Shown here one piece after another: positions 8,799 through 17,724 of a stretch of 64,000 bases of DNA. The notes beneath the pieces were generated by a model. It did not search any database, was not told the DNA's origin, and saw nothing but the letters and a program-made list of their open reading frames with translations. Location of the stretch: positions 1 through 64,000 of the forward strand of contig JBFNEZ010000001.1 in assembly GCA_040797825.1 (NCBI GenBank), written 5' to 3'. The stretch comes from Geosporobacter sp040797825 (lineage in GTDB: Bacteria; Bacillota; Clostridia; Peptostreptococcales; Thermotaleaceae). Numbering within the stretch: position 1 is the stretch's first letter; each line of letters opens with the position of its first letter. The position numbers and the translations under genes are program-made.

Positions 8799-8846
8799 CA
8801 ATGGAGGACCAATGACAATTTATCCATTCTCATTGGTCCTCCATTG
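8799..8846. terminator. 17-bp perfect inverted repeat between convergent genes
   Basis: 8799-8815 and 8830-8846 are perfect reverse complements (CAATGGAGGACCAATGA and its complement) around a 14-nt AT-rich loop. It lies between converging genes, which suggests a shared terminator, although no strong T run follows on either side. Confidence 0.6.
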
Positions 8847-8860
8847 TTAAGGTCTCTTTC

Positions 8861-9493
8861 TTAGCGCTTAAGAAGCTCTTGAAACTTTGAGCGGGTTTCA
8901 CCTTCCGTCCAGCTATTATAAAATTCACTACCTTTATAAAAGTATAGTTCATCAGTTTTGCGAATATACTTCCAACTACCCGCTAAATAAGCAACTTCTC
9001 CCTCAGTTAAGAGATCTTCGATCAACCTGCTGTTCCCCTCATAGAGGTCTTCATAGGCTTCCTTTAAGCTCTTATAGTCTAAACCCATGCGAAAATAAGT
9101 GTCCATAGCCATAGCAGTCAATAACCACTCATAGCGTCTAACCATATGAATGGAAATTTTTTTATACTTACTTTCTTTTACGAAAACAATGGTTTTTATA
9201 TCTTCTGTAGGCTTAAAGCCTTCCTCCATGGACCCAAATAACAGTTGATTCATAGGGAGATAGCCTTTTTTTTCAAAAGGCAGTATTAGGGCCCTTAGAA
9301 TTTCTTCATCTTCTATTTTATGAATCTCATCCAATACATCTTCTCCCAACAATTCATCCAACTTTAAATTTAAAACAATATCTAAAAAAACTTCTCGATT
9401 CACCCAAATCCATTGGAGCTCTTCAAAATTGTCTATATCTAATATTTCCTCTAATGAGGACATCTTTAATTTTTCAAGAATTTTATTTTTCAC
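8861..9493 (-). CDS. Unknown 210-residue protein
   Basis: A soluble acidic protein starting at GTG with AGGTG upstream. The N-terminal half is helical and Leu/Glu-rich (SLEEILDIDNFEELQWIW). The middle has MVRRYEWLLTAMAMDTYFRMG and the C-terminus is aromatic (YIRKTDELYFYKGSEFYNSW). I recognise no family and see no motif, signal peptide or membrane segment. It stands alone between a convergent zinc-ribbon gene and a divergent Nudix gene. Confidence 0.65.
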   Translation of the reverse strand: MKNKILEKLKMSSLEEILDIDNFEELQWIWVNREVFLDIVLNLKLDELLGEDVLDEIHKIEDEEILRALILPFEKKGYLPMNQLLFGSMEEGFKPTEDIKTIVFVKESKYKKISIHMVRRYEWLLTAMAMDTYFRMGLDYKSLKEAYEDLYEGNSRLIEDLLTEGEVAYLAGSWKYIRKTDELYFYKGSEFYNSWTEGETRSKFQELLKR

Positions 9494-9610
9494 AATATCA
9501 CCTACTTACTTTGATTATTTTTAAGTTAACCTGTCTCTTGACTTTTAATACCCTACTCTTTGGTATATACTGATATAGACTTATCAAATATACAAAGGAG
9601 GCAATTGAAG

Positions 9611-10081
9611 ATGAGCAATTTTATCGGTGTTGGCGGCTTACTTTGCAAGGAAGATAAATACCTGTTGGTCAGACATACCTACGGTGAGTATAATGGACAA
9701 TGGATTTTGCCAGGAGGTCATGTGAAACCTGGAGAACATATTGATAATGGCATAATTCGTGAATTCAAGGAAGAAACCGATCTTGATGTGAAGCCTCTGG
9801 GTATCCTTTCTATTCGTTCCAGGATTCGTCAAGTTGATTGCACCGATTGTTATATTGTCTTTTTACTAGACTATGTATCGGGTTGTGCCAAGAGTGACAA
9901 TTATGAAAATGATTCCGTTCAATTTTTTACAATAGAGGAAATAAATCATATGGATAATATCATTTCATTATCAAAAATTATTATTAACACCTATCATCAG
10001 GAAAAGTATTCATGCCTTTCTGCCTCTCAAGTCCATGAACCCTATTTGCCTGATAACAAAATTTTAAAACTATTTCTTTAA
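9611..10081 (+). CDS. Nudix hydrolase
   Basis: 156 residues from ATG 9611, which has AAAGGAGG upstream; an in-frame upstream ATG at 9560 lacks one. The Nudix box is GGHVKPGEHIDNGIIREFKEET, given by key residues GG, GE and REFKEET, with the second Glu pair intact. NGQWILPGGH fits a nucleotide or sugar-nucleotide pyrophosphatase. Sixteen bases separate it from the HAD phosphatase gene, so the two are probably one operon; the substrate is unknown. Confidence 0.8.
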   Translation: MSNFIGVGGLLCKEDKYLLVRHTYGEYNGQWILPGGHVKPGEHIDNGIIREFKEETDLDVKPLGILSIRSRIRQVDCTDCYIVFLLDYVSGCAKSDNYENDSVQFFTIEEINHMDNIISLSKIIINTYHQEKYSCLSASQVHEPYLPDNKILKLFL

Positions 10082-10096
10082 CCAGGAGGGATATCT

Positions 10097-10615
10097 ATGC
10101 ACAAAGCCGTATTCTTAGATCGAGATGGTGTTATTAATGATAACCAGTATCCTGTCAATCGACCAGAGGATTTAAAACTTTTCCCTTGGACGGGAGAAGC
10201 CATTCGTCTGCTCAATACAGCAGGCTTTCTTATCTTTGTCATCACCAACCAAGGTGGAATAGAGATGGGTTATTTTTCTCATAAAGATCTAGACGAAATC
10301 CATCAGTCCATGATGGAAATTCTCTCTCAACAGAATGCACAAATCCACGGAATAGAATACTGTCCTCATTTTAAGACAAAATGTCAATGTCGTAAGCCAG
10401 AGCCAGGCATGATATTAAAAGCCTCACAAATCCATGGGATCGATTTAAATCACTCTTATATGGTTGGAGATAGGGAAATGGATATTGATGCTGGCAATAA
10501 AGCAGGCTGTACCACCATAAAAATTGGGGCGCCCTATGCTCCTGCAGATTATCATGCAGAAAATCTACTGATTGCAGCAGAAATCATCCTAACCAATACC
10601 GCCGCAAACCCTTGA
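10097..10615 (+). CDS. HAD-IIIA phosphatase, GmhB (heptose bisphosphate phosphatase)-like
   Basis: 172 residues. The catalytic DRDGV motif (FLDRDGVIND, nucleophile Asp8), the Thr/Ser motif VITNQGG and the closing GDREMDIDAG are all in order. The zinc-binding set CPHFKTKCQC is diagnostic for the GmhB branch, which includes histidinol-phosphate phosphatases. In a Gram-positive without LPS it may act in S-layer glycan heptose synthesis or on another sugar bisphosphate. It is co-oriented with the Nudix gene upstream, with AGGAGG before the ATG. Confidence 0.82.
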   Translation: MHKAVFLDRDGVINDNQYPVNRPEDLKLFPWTGEAIRLLNTAGFLIFVITNQGGIEMGYFSHKDLDEIHQSMMEILSQQNAQIHGIEYCPHFKTKCQCRKPEPGMILKASQIHGIDLNHSYMVGDREMDIDAGNKAGCTTIKIGAPYAPADYHAENLLIAAEIILTNTAANP

Positions 10616-10642
10616 TGAAACAGAATTGTTATATCCGCTAAG

Positions 10643-11326
10643 CTATTTTACTACAGGAATACGGTATTTATGGATGGGCCTCCCCACATTTCCGTATTCT
10701 AATTCGATTTCTACAATTTTATTTTCTGATAGGTATTCTAGATAACGTCTCGCTGTTACCCTGGCAATCCCTAGGGCTTGAGCCAGTTCCATAGATGTGA
10801 AGTACTCATGGTTTTGTTGTAAAAAGCTCAGAATAGAATCTAGTGTTACTTGATTTAATCCTTTCGGGAGCTGCTCTTCTCCTGATTCGGGCTGGGGATT
10901 CAACAGCTTATCCAAATCCTCCTGTTGAAAGATCTCTGTCTTTTCTAGTCTTTCCTTTAATCTTTTGTAGTTTTGGAGAGCTTCCTTAAAGCGCTCAAAC
11001 TTAAAGGGTTTAATAATATAATCTACTACCCCGTATCGTATGGCCTCTTGAATCGTATCCATACTTTTATCAGCAGTAATCAAAATTACATCGGCATTGA
11101 TTCCTTTTTTTCGAATTTCTCTTAGGGTTGTCAATCCATCCATTCTAGACATAAAGATGTCTAGCAATATTAGTTGGGGCTCTTCCTTGCTCATTTTCTT
11201 TAGTGCCTCATCTCCATTACTGGCAATGGCCGCTACCCTAAAACCCTTTATTTTGTTAATAAATCTTCTATTAATCTCCTGTACCATAGGATCGTCTTCC
11301 ACGATCAATACACTTATTTCGTTCAT
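10643..11326 (-). CDS. Response regulator of the CitB/DcuR (CitT/MalR) family
   Basis: 227 residues. The receiver domain has the acidic residues near positions 10-12, D56 in LILLDIFMSRMDG and Lys in IIKPF. A linker and a C-terminal winged-helix region follow (SMELAQALGIARVTARRYLEYL), ending in VGRPIHKYRI, which is typical of citrate/malate/dicarboxylate regulators. The ATG overlaps the kinase stop as ATGA. It probably regulates di- or tricarboxylate transport; no such target is adjacent, but the symporter at 4.2-5.4 kb is a candidate. Confidence 0.88.
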   Translation of the reverse strand: MNEISVLIVEDDPMVQEINRRFINKIKGFRVAAIASNGDEALKKMSKEEPQLILLDIFMSRMDGLTTLREIRKKGINADVILITADKSMDTIQEAIRYGVVDYIIKPFKFERFKEALQNYKRLKERLEKTEIFQQEDLDKLLNPQPESGEEQLPKGLNQVTLDSILSFLQQNHEYFTSMELAQALGIARVTARRYLEYLSENKIVEIELEYGNVGRPIHKYRIPVVK

Positions 11327-12945
11327 TGGCTCACCACTTTTAATTTTTTTGGAATATTGACAATTACTTCTGTTCCTATCTCTTTTTGACTTTCAATGAT
11401 AATGGTTCCATCTAAGCTATCGATAACTTGCTTGACCAAAGCCAGTCCTACACCCTTGTTTTCTCCAATTTTTGTTGTAAAACCAAAATCAAAAACTTTA
11501 TCTTGAATTTCTTCCGGTATACCTTCTCCTGTATCCGTTACAATAATCTCCAACTCATCATCTTCTTCATGGAGTGTAAGGCTAACCCTTCTTTTATCCA
11601 TTTCTAATCCATCAACTGCATCGATGGCATTTTCTAATAGATTGCCAATAATAGTTACCAGCATATTGGTATCAATCGTTTCAATATGCTTTAGACGACT
11701 GCTGGGATCCATTGTAAAAACAATCTTCATTTCCTGCATTTTGTTGTATTTGGCTAATAAAAGTCCCGATATGGTATCTTCTTTTATGTTTTTTGTTAGA
11801 AATCCTAGCATTTCCTCCTGGACTTCACTTAAGTCATCTATATATTTAATTGCTTCATCATAGGATTTTAGCTGAAGTAAACCATAAATAGTATGGAGCT
11901 TGTTTAAAAATTCATGATTTTGGGCCCTTAGGGCATCAATAAATCGCTTCACCCCTGTCAATTGTTCTGCCAAATTTCGTACCTCTGTCAGGTCTCTAAA
12001 GCTGGCTACAGCTCCAACCACTTCGCCTTTGATATTAATCGGTACCGTATTGGCCACTATGGCTCTATGATTGTCTAAAACATGTTCTCGATCCTGCTCC
12101 GGTATGCCGGATTCCATAACTTCTGGCATATGACTATTGTGTATGATTTCTCGGATATCCTTACCAATAACATCCTCATGAATTTTTAATATATTTCTTC
12201 CTTCACCATTAATCATAGTAATTTTACATTCTTGATCTACGGCAATAATACCCTCTTTAACCGTCTGCAAAATAATATGTCTTTCTTTTAGCAGCTTTGC
12301 TATTTCTTCTGGTTCTAACCCCATAATTTGGTTTTTGATATTTCTGGCCAACAGCATAGCACCCAGTATGGTCAATACTAATCCTATGAACAACACGTAG
12401 TAAAAGCCGCTTTCAATTTCCGTTAGAAATTTGGTAAAGTGGGGGTAGCGCATGCTTACTACCACAACGCCAACCTGTTTTCCATCTCGGAAAATGGGAA
12501 CGAATGCCTTGATAGAAGGCCCCTGACTCCCTGTCCCCTTCTCAATATAGGATTTACCCATAAAAGCTTGTCTCTCATCTCCACCTAAAAACAACTTTCC
12601 TATCTTGTTGAAGGTAGGATGGGCATAACGAATCCCTTGCATGTCCATTACAACGATATATTCTGCACTGGTAGCCCTTCGGATATCTTCCACCAATGGC
12701 TGTATCACCCATTCTCCCCTAGATTCTCCCACGTGAAGCTGGATATCACGAATCAACGAGACGGTTTTGGCCACATTCATGGCATTTTTTCCCAGAACAG
12801 TATGAATGCTGTTATCAATATACCATAGACTAAAGGCACCAATGATCATCAGCAGCACCATTACCATAACAGTAGTAAAAAATATTATTTTAATTCGTAA
12901 AGTGAATCTAGAAAGTAATTTAATAGAACTCACTCCTGCTTCCAT
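11323..12945 (-). CDS. Sensor histidine kinase of the CitA/DcuS family
   Basis: 540 residues: a transmembrane helix near 18-38, an extracytoplasmic PAS-like sensor domain (~45-180), a second helix (~182-202), a cytoplasmic PAS (~220-330), the H box RAQNHEFLNKLH and an ATPase domain with NLLENAIDAV, DTGEGIP and GVGLALVKQV. The family senses citrate, fumarate or malate outside the cell. The start is uncertain: ATG 12945 has no ribosome site, and AGGAG falls inside its first codons, so translation may begin a few codons later from a non-ATG codon. Confidence 0.88.
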   Translation of the reverse strand: MEAGVSSIKLLSRFTLRIKIIFFTTVMVMVLLMIIGAFSLWYIDNSIHTVLGKNAMNVAKTVSLIRDIQLHVGESRGEWVIQPLVEDIRRATSAEYIVVMDMQGIRYAHPTFNKIGKLFLGGDERQAFMGKSYIEKGTGSQGPSIKAFVPIFRDGKQVGVVVVSMRYPHFTKFLTEIESGFYYVLFIGLVLTILGAMLLARNIKNQIMGLEPEEIAKLLKERHIILQTVKEGIIAVDQECKITMINGEGRNILKIHEDVIGKDIREIIHNSHMPEVMESGIPEQDREHVLDNHRAIVANTVPINIKGEVVGAVASFRDLTEVRNLAEQLTGVKRFIDALRAQNHEFLNKLHTIYGLLQLKSYDEAIKYIDDLSEVQEEMLGFLTKNIKEDTISGLLLAKYNKMQEMKIVFTMDPSSRLKHIETIDTNMLVTIIGNLLENAIDAVDGLEMDKRRVSLTLHEEDDELEIIVTDTGEGIPEEIQDKVFDFGFTTKIGENKGVGLALVKQVIDSLDGTIIIESQKEIGTEVIVNIPKKLKVVSQ

Positions 12946-13140
12946 AGTTTTAATGCAATTATATACTACTTTTTAAAAGTATTACAAGTTTAGTTTTCAT
13001 TTTCAATATTTCTTCTCATCTTTTATTCTTTGCTTTAGCAGAATAGATTCTACTTTCATAGCCCTTCATAAATATACAATTGCATTAGCCTACTATGAAT
13101 GTTGCCAAAAAATGCTATAATAATCTAGGAGGTGTATCAT

Positions 13141-14250
13141 ATGAACGTTTTATTCTTCACCGTTTCTGCTGGAGAGGGGCATAATCAGGTAGCCCGTACC
13201 GTTGCAGAGAAATTGAAAAGCCAAGATCAAAGTCATCATGTGGAAATAATCGATACCTTTAACTACATGCATCCTCATCTTCATAAAATTATTTTCGAAG
13301 CCTATATCCGTTCTATCAAATATTTGCCTGCTTTATACGGCTTCATATATAGGCGGGCTGAATATACAGACAGCTCTATTACCGATGTCAGTGAATTTTT
13401 GAACAAAGTGTTGTTGTCGAAAAAAATATTAAAGCTAATTGATGATTTTAAACCTGATGTCATTGTATGCACACACCCCTTTCCAGCAGAAGCACTGTCC
13501 GTACTAAAGAGAAAGGGTAAAATTAATATTCCTATGGTCTCTATCTTAACAGATTACACCATACATCCCAGCTGGATCAATAAGGAAGTGGATTATTATA
13601 TCCTTCCCTCAGATGTCTTTGTCCATGAATTCCAGTACTGGCAAATACCGTCCCACAAAGGAAGGTTTTTTGGAATTCCTATTGACGAAAAGTTTAAGCT
13701 CAAATTGGATCGAGAACAGCTCTGTGAAAAATTTGGTATATCCAATTCATTTACGGCCCTTATCATGGGAGGAGGGCTGGGATTGGGAAATATCACAGAA
13801 ACGCTTAATTACCTATTTACTTATAATGTAGATATTCAAATTATTGCAATAGCAGGAAAAAACGAAGAATTATTCCGATACCTATCCCTTATCAATCGGA
13901 ACAATTTAAAAGTATTTGGCTATGTTAATAATATTGATGAATTTATGAGTGTATCGGATCTGATCATTACCAAGCCTGGTGGCATCACTGTCACGGAGGC
14001 CCTTGTCAAGGAACTGCCTATTATTATTTCTTGGAATCTGCCTGGTCAGGAAGAAAGAAATACAGAGTTTATCCTAAACAATGGCATCGGTATGGTAGCC
14101 ACCAGCCCCAACTCCCTTATCTCCTGCATTAATCTTTTAAAGGAAGACAAGGCTAGATATGATATTACACAGCAGAGCATGAGCCATCTGCGCAAACCCA
14201 ATGCTACAAAGGATATCGTGGAGTTTTTGTTAAGTTTAAGAAATACTTAA
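13141..14250 (+). CDS. MGDG synthase/UgtP-family glycosyltransferase
   Basis: 369 residues. The N-terminus FFTVSAGEGHNQVARTV is the hallmark of diacylglycerol glycosyltransferases (MGD1/UgtP). The C-terminal GT-B half contains GGGLGLGNI, the KPGGITVTEAL donor-binding motif and LPGQEERNTEF. The protein would transfer glucose or galactose from a UDP-sugar to diacylglycerol, making membrane glycolipids or lipoteichoic acid anchors. ATG 13141 is preferred over GTG 13132 because AGGAGG lies at the right distance. No partner gene is adjacent. Confidence 0.88.
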   Translation: MNVLFFTVSAGEGHNQVARTVAEKLKSQDQSHHVEIIDTFNYMHPHLHKIIFEAYIRSIKYLPALYGFIYRRAEYTDSSITDVSEFLNKVLLSKKILKLIDDFKPDVIVCTHPFPAEALSVLKRKGKINIPMVSILTDYTIHPSWINKEVDYYILPSDVFVHEFQYWQIPSHKGRFFGIPIDEKFKLKLDREQLCEKFGISNSFTALIMGGGLGLGNITETLNYLFTYNVDIQIIAIAGKNEELFRYLSLINRNNLKVFGYVNNIDEFMSVSDLIITKPGGITVTEALVKELPIIISWNLPGQEERNTEFILNNGIGMVATSPNSLISCINLLKEDKARYDITQQSMSHLRKPNATKDIVEFLLSLRNT

Positions 14251-14554
14251 AGTTTAAATATGCCACGTTGGAATTACATATTGATCTTGCCTTAAAATTG
14301 TAAAAATAAGTTTATATACTATTTCAAAAACCCTCTAAAATAACTCTATTCAATTTTTAATAGAAAAAATGATGAAATTTGTAAAATAAAAAGGAAAAAT
14401 GAAGAAAAATATAGAATATTAGCCATAAAATAGGAAATGTAATTCCCAGAACTCTGTTTTTCTGTTCAGATTTAAATCTATTCAAACCTATTGTAGCATT
14501 TTTTCTATCTCATATCAGTTTTTAAAAATATATCTATTAATAAGGAGTGGAGTT
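14251..14554. other. AT-rich intergenic region, nothing clear
   Basis: 304 bases of very AT-rich sequence between the glycosyltransferase and the chemoreceptor gene. I see no convincing terminator, open frame or riboswitch. It must hold the chemoreceptor promoter, but many weak matches prevent choosing one. Confidence 0.5.
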
Positions 14555-15385
14555 ATGTCAATACTGGATGATGAATACTTTGATGCCGTAAGAAAAACAT
14601 TCAATTCTTTTTGTCTTATCTTCCCAAATGCAACCCTGATATTGGACGATACAGAAAAACATGTCATCGTTAAAAATTGTCCCAAATTTCAGCTAAATAT
14701 CGAAGAGGGTATAGCGCCTCCTGAAGGAGGTGCAGTTCGAATGTCCATGAAAAAAAGGGAAAGACAGACTATTACTTATCCAAAAGAGAGATATGGCGTT
14801 CCAGTAGTTGTTACTAGTATTCCCTTAATAAATGAATCCACTGGAAATGTTGTTGGGGCCATTACTATTTGTAACTCAAGGGAAAATGAAGATAATGTTT
14901 TACAGATGTCAAAAAAACTACAAAGTTTTTCTGAAGGCTTACTGGTTTCTTCTGAACAACTTGCAGAAAGCATGCAGGAAATGGCTGCAGGCGCTCAAAT
15001 TATGAACGCCGAAATTGGATCTATTCGGGAAGAAATTGATCGATTAGACAGTGTGATTGAATATATAAAATCTGTAGCAGATACAACAAATTTACTAGGT
15101 CTAAATGCTGCAATTGAATCTGCCAGAGCTGGAGAACACGGAAAGGGCTTTTCCGTCGTTGCAAATGAAATTAGAAAACTAGCTCAAAACAGCAAAGAAT
15201 CCTCAGCACAAATAACAAATTCTCTTAAAAAAGTTACCGAAGATATGAATAAAATTTATGATGCTGTACTTAATTTTACAACCATTAGTGAAGAACAGGC
15301 TGCACAAACAGAACAACTGGCACAAAATGGCCAGGAGCTCAGTAGTCTTTCAGTTGAACTTATGGATTTATCTACAAAGCTATAG
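14555..15385 (+). CDS. Soluble methyl-accepting chemotaxis-type receptor
   Basis: 276 residues with no membrane helix. The first ~120 residues form a globular sensor-like domain (KNCPKFQLNIEEG, VVVTSIPLINESTGNVVGAI), possibly PAS/GAF-like. The remainder is a short MCP signalling coiled coil whose tip IKSVADTTNLLGLNAAIESARAGE is highly conserved and binds CheA/CheW. The unit is far shorter than a normal transducer (>500 residues). Such cytoplasmic receptors are common in Clostridia; the ligand is unknown. AAGGAG precedes the ATG. Confidence 0.82.
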   Translation: MSILDDEYFDAVRKTFNSFCLIFPNATLILDDTEKHVIVKNCPKFQLNIEEGIAPPEGGAVRMSMKKRERQTITYPKERYGVPVVVTSIPLINESTGNVVGAITICNSRENEDNVLQMSKKLQSFSEGLLVSSEQLAESMQEMAAGAQIMNAEIGSIREEIDRLDSVIEYIKSVADTTNLLGLNAAIESARAGEHGKGFSVVANEIRKLAQNSKESSAQITNSLKKVTEDMNKIYDAVLNFTTISEEQAAQTEQLAQNGQELSSLSVELMDLSTKL

Positions 15386-15454
15386 CAGAATAAATATACC
15401 CTGCATTCCAGCTTTATTTTAAATATAGCTTCTCAAACTTTGTGCAAATATGCA

Positions 15455-15499
15455 CTATAAAACTATAGCCTCTAAAAATTAGAGGCTATAGTTTTATAG
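15455..15499. terminator. 19-bp perfect hairpin between convergent genes
   Basis: 15455-15473 and 15481-15499 are perfect reverse complements around loop AAAAATT. The hairpin lies between the plus-strand chemoreceptor and the minus-strand fabI and could terminate both. Confidence 0.8.
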
Positions 15500-15515
15500 A
15501 TAAAGAACCTTCTAC

Positions 15516-16289
15516 CTAATATCCTATTATATGATAACCGCAATCCACATGAATGTTCTCTCCATTGATACCGCTGCTCAGGCTGCTGCATAGAAATAAT
15601 GCGGTATTTGCCACTTCCTCTGTTTGAACCATTCGGCCCATAGGGGATTTTTCTTCAAACTCCTTGAGCATAGTGGTGAAGTTTTTGATACCCTTACCTG
15701 CAAGCGTTTTAATAGGCCCTGCAGAAATGGCATTAACGCGAATATTTTCTTTTCCCAAATCCACTGCTAAATATTTCACACTGGCTTCTAAAGCCGCCTT
15801 AGCTACACCCATTACATTATAGTTCTTAATAACCCGCTCCCCACCCAAATAGGTCAAGGTAACGATACTTCCGCCCTCGGTCATAAGAGGTTTTCCATAT
15901 CTTGTCACGGCTACTAGAGAATACGCACTAATTTCTTGGGCCAGTCCATAGCCAGCTCTCGACGTATCCAAGTAGCTGCCTTCTAATTCTTCTTTTTTTG
16001 CATGGGCAATACTATGGATAATTCCATGTAATACCCCAAATTTTTCTTTTAACTGCATAAAAACTTTATCAATCTCATGGTCCTTTGTAACATCACAGGG
16101 AATTATCTGAGCATCCGGCATGATGCCGTCCACTAGCTTTTCAATATTCTCCCGGCTCTTCTCCCCTTGATATGTAAAGGCTAGACGTGCTCCCGCCTCA
16201 TGAAGAACTTGGGCTATCCCCCATGCAATACTCCAGCGATTGGCGACACCCATAACTAAAATATTTTTACCCTCAAGCAATTTACTCAT
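15516..16289 (-). CDS. fabI: Enoyl-[acyl-carrier-protein] reductase
   Basis: 257 residues of the divergent SDR type. MGVANRWSIAWGIA is the FabI nucleotide-binding motif (SIAWGIA diagnostic). The catalytic Tyr/Lys pair appears as YNVMGVAKAALE, and the TYLGGERV segment precedes it. It performs the last, NAD(P)H-dependent reduction in fatty acid elongation. GGAGAAAT precedes the ATG. It follows the class B PBP gene by 28 bases on the same strand, so it is probably co-transcribed with the envelope genes; other fab genes are absent here. Confidence 0.94.
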   Translation of the reverse strand: MSKLLEGKNILVMGVANRWSIAWGIAQVLHEAGARLAFTYQGEKSRENIEKLVDGIMPDAQIIPCDVTKDHEIDKVFMQLKEKFGVLHGIIHSIAHAKKEELEGSYLDTSRAGYGLAQEISAYSLVAVTRYGKPLMTEGGSIVTLTYLGGERVIKNYNVMGVAKAALEASVKYLAVDLGKENIRVNAISAGPIKTLAGKGIKNFTTMLKEFEEKSPMGRMVQTEEVANTALFLCSSLSSGINGENIHVDCGYHIIGY

Positions 16290-16317
16290 CCATATTTCTC
16301 CTCTCAGCGGTTTATTC

Positions 16318-17724
16318 CTATCTAAATCTTCCCAGTGCTCTGTTCATCATATCCCTTGCAATAGGTGCAGCACTCTTTCCTCCTGTAGTGCCTGCACTCT
16401 CCAGCACTACGGCAATGGCCACCTGTGGATTATCTGCAGGAGCAAAACCAATAAACCATGCATGGGCTTTTCCAGTATCATTTTCTGCAGTCCCTGTTTT
16501 CCCTGCTACCTTCACATTTCGAATCATTGCATTTCTTCCCGTTCCTTCCTCTACAACCTTTACCATCATCTGTTTTAGCTGTTGGACAACCATTGGGGCA
16601 GAAACACGGGTGAGGGTTTCTGATATACTGGTTCTGATGGTCCTCCCTTCTGGAGAAATGATTTCCTTCACCAAAACCGGTTTTACCATTCTTCCATCAT
16701 TGGCAATAGCCGATGCCACTAAAGCCATATTCAAGGGTGTCGTTAGTATCCGTCCCTGGCCAATGGCGGTGGCTCCCAGTTCAGCAGCATCCATTGCATC
16801 ATTTTTAGGAAAAATAGAGGATTTTGTCACTAGCGGAAAGGGAATCACGCGATTGAACATAAAATCCTCAGCTGCTTCTGAAAGTTCTTTCTGCCCCACC
16901 GCTAACCCCATTTGGCTAAAAGCAACATTACAGGATAGAGCCAAGGCCTTCTCTAAATCTACTTTCCCATGGGCTGTTCCTTGATAGTCTCTCAAAACAT
17001 AGCCCTCTATTCTAGTAGACCCTTCACATTGGTAGGTTTCAGGCATATTGGGATGCTGCAGTGCTGCTGCTGCAGTGATCACTTTAAAGACTGAGCCTGG
17101 TGTATATAGACCCATGGCAGCACGATTTAATAGGGGACTGTCTTTATCTTCAACGATTTCTTCCCAATCCTCTCGAAGAGTAGCAGGATTAAAATCGGGC
17201 TTGCTAATCATAGCATAGATTTCTCCATTTTGAGGATTCATTAAAACAATAGAGCCTTTTTTTCCCCTAAGCAGCTGCTCTCCATAGCTCTGTAAATCAT
17301 GATCAATGGTTAGACGCAGGTTATTGCCCTTTTCTGGAGGACCAGTTATCTTATCACGGATTTCCAATATGGGGTTATTATCGGACAAATTCAGCAGCTG
17401 ACTATTATAGGAAGCTTCAATCCCTGACTTGCCATATTCCTTAGAACTGTAGCCAATGACATGAGCATAAAGCCTACCATACTCATATCGGCGTATCTGT
17501 TTGTCTTCTACCTTTTCACTGTAGGCCAAAGCTTTTCCATTCCGATCCGTAATGGTGCCCCGCAGCACATATTCCTCATTGAGCCATTGGCGTTTATTGT
17601 AGGAGTTTGTCAATATTTTTGATGCGTGAAAAGCTTGAAAGTAGCTAAGATACACTACTAAACCCACGAACAGGGCACATAGGAAAATCAGGACTCTAAT
17701 GATCCTCTTGGACTCTATTTCCAT
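16318..17724 (-). CDS. Class B penicillin-binding protein (PbpA/FtsI type)
   Basis: 468 residues: one N-terminal membrane anchor (9-29), a short pedestal domain and a transpeptidase domain. Active-site motifs are all present: SVFK (TPGSVFKVITAA, nucleophile Ser), SCN (LSCNVAFSQ) and KTGT (VAGKTGTAEN). It cross-links peptidoglycan on the outer face of the membrane with the adjacent SEDS glycosyltransferase. It is shorter than typical FtsI or PBP2 and resembles the PbpA paired with FHA/RodA in Gram-positives. Its 5' end overlaps the SEDS gene by 29 bases. Confidence 0.93.
   Translation of the reverse strand: MEIESKRIIRVLIFLCALFVGLVVYLSYFQAFHASKILTNSYNKRQWLNEEYVLRGTITDRNGKALAYSEKVEDKQIRRYEYGRLYAHVIGYSSKEYGKSGIEASYNSQLLNLSDNNPILEIRDKITGPPEKGNNLRLTIDHDLQSYGEQLLRGKKGSIVLMNPQNGEIYAMISKPDFNPATLREDWEEIVEDKDSPLLNRAAMGLYTPGSVFKVITAAAALQHPNMPETYQCEGSTRIEGYVLRDYQGTAHGKVDLEKALALSCNVAFSQMGLAVGQKELSEAAEDFMFNRVIPFPLVTKSSIFPKNDAMDAAELGATAIGQGRILTTPLNMALVASAIANDGRMVKPVLVKEIISPEGRTIRTSISETLTRVSAPMVVQQLKQMMVKVVEEGTGRNAMIRNVKVAGKTGTAENDTGKAHAWFIGFAPADNPQVAIAVVLESAGTTGGKSAAPIARDMMNRALGRFR

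Noticed and set aside
10643..12945. CitA/DcuS-type system as direct neighbour regulator of a transporter
   Set aside because: No transporter is adjacent on either side; only the more distant symporter could be a target, so I did not assign one.
14555..15385. Truncated chemoreceptor pseudogene
   Set aside because: It has a good start, a complete signalling tip and a terminator; short soluble receptors of this kind are normal in Clostridia.
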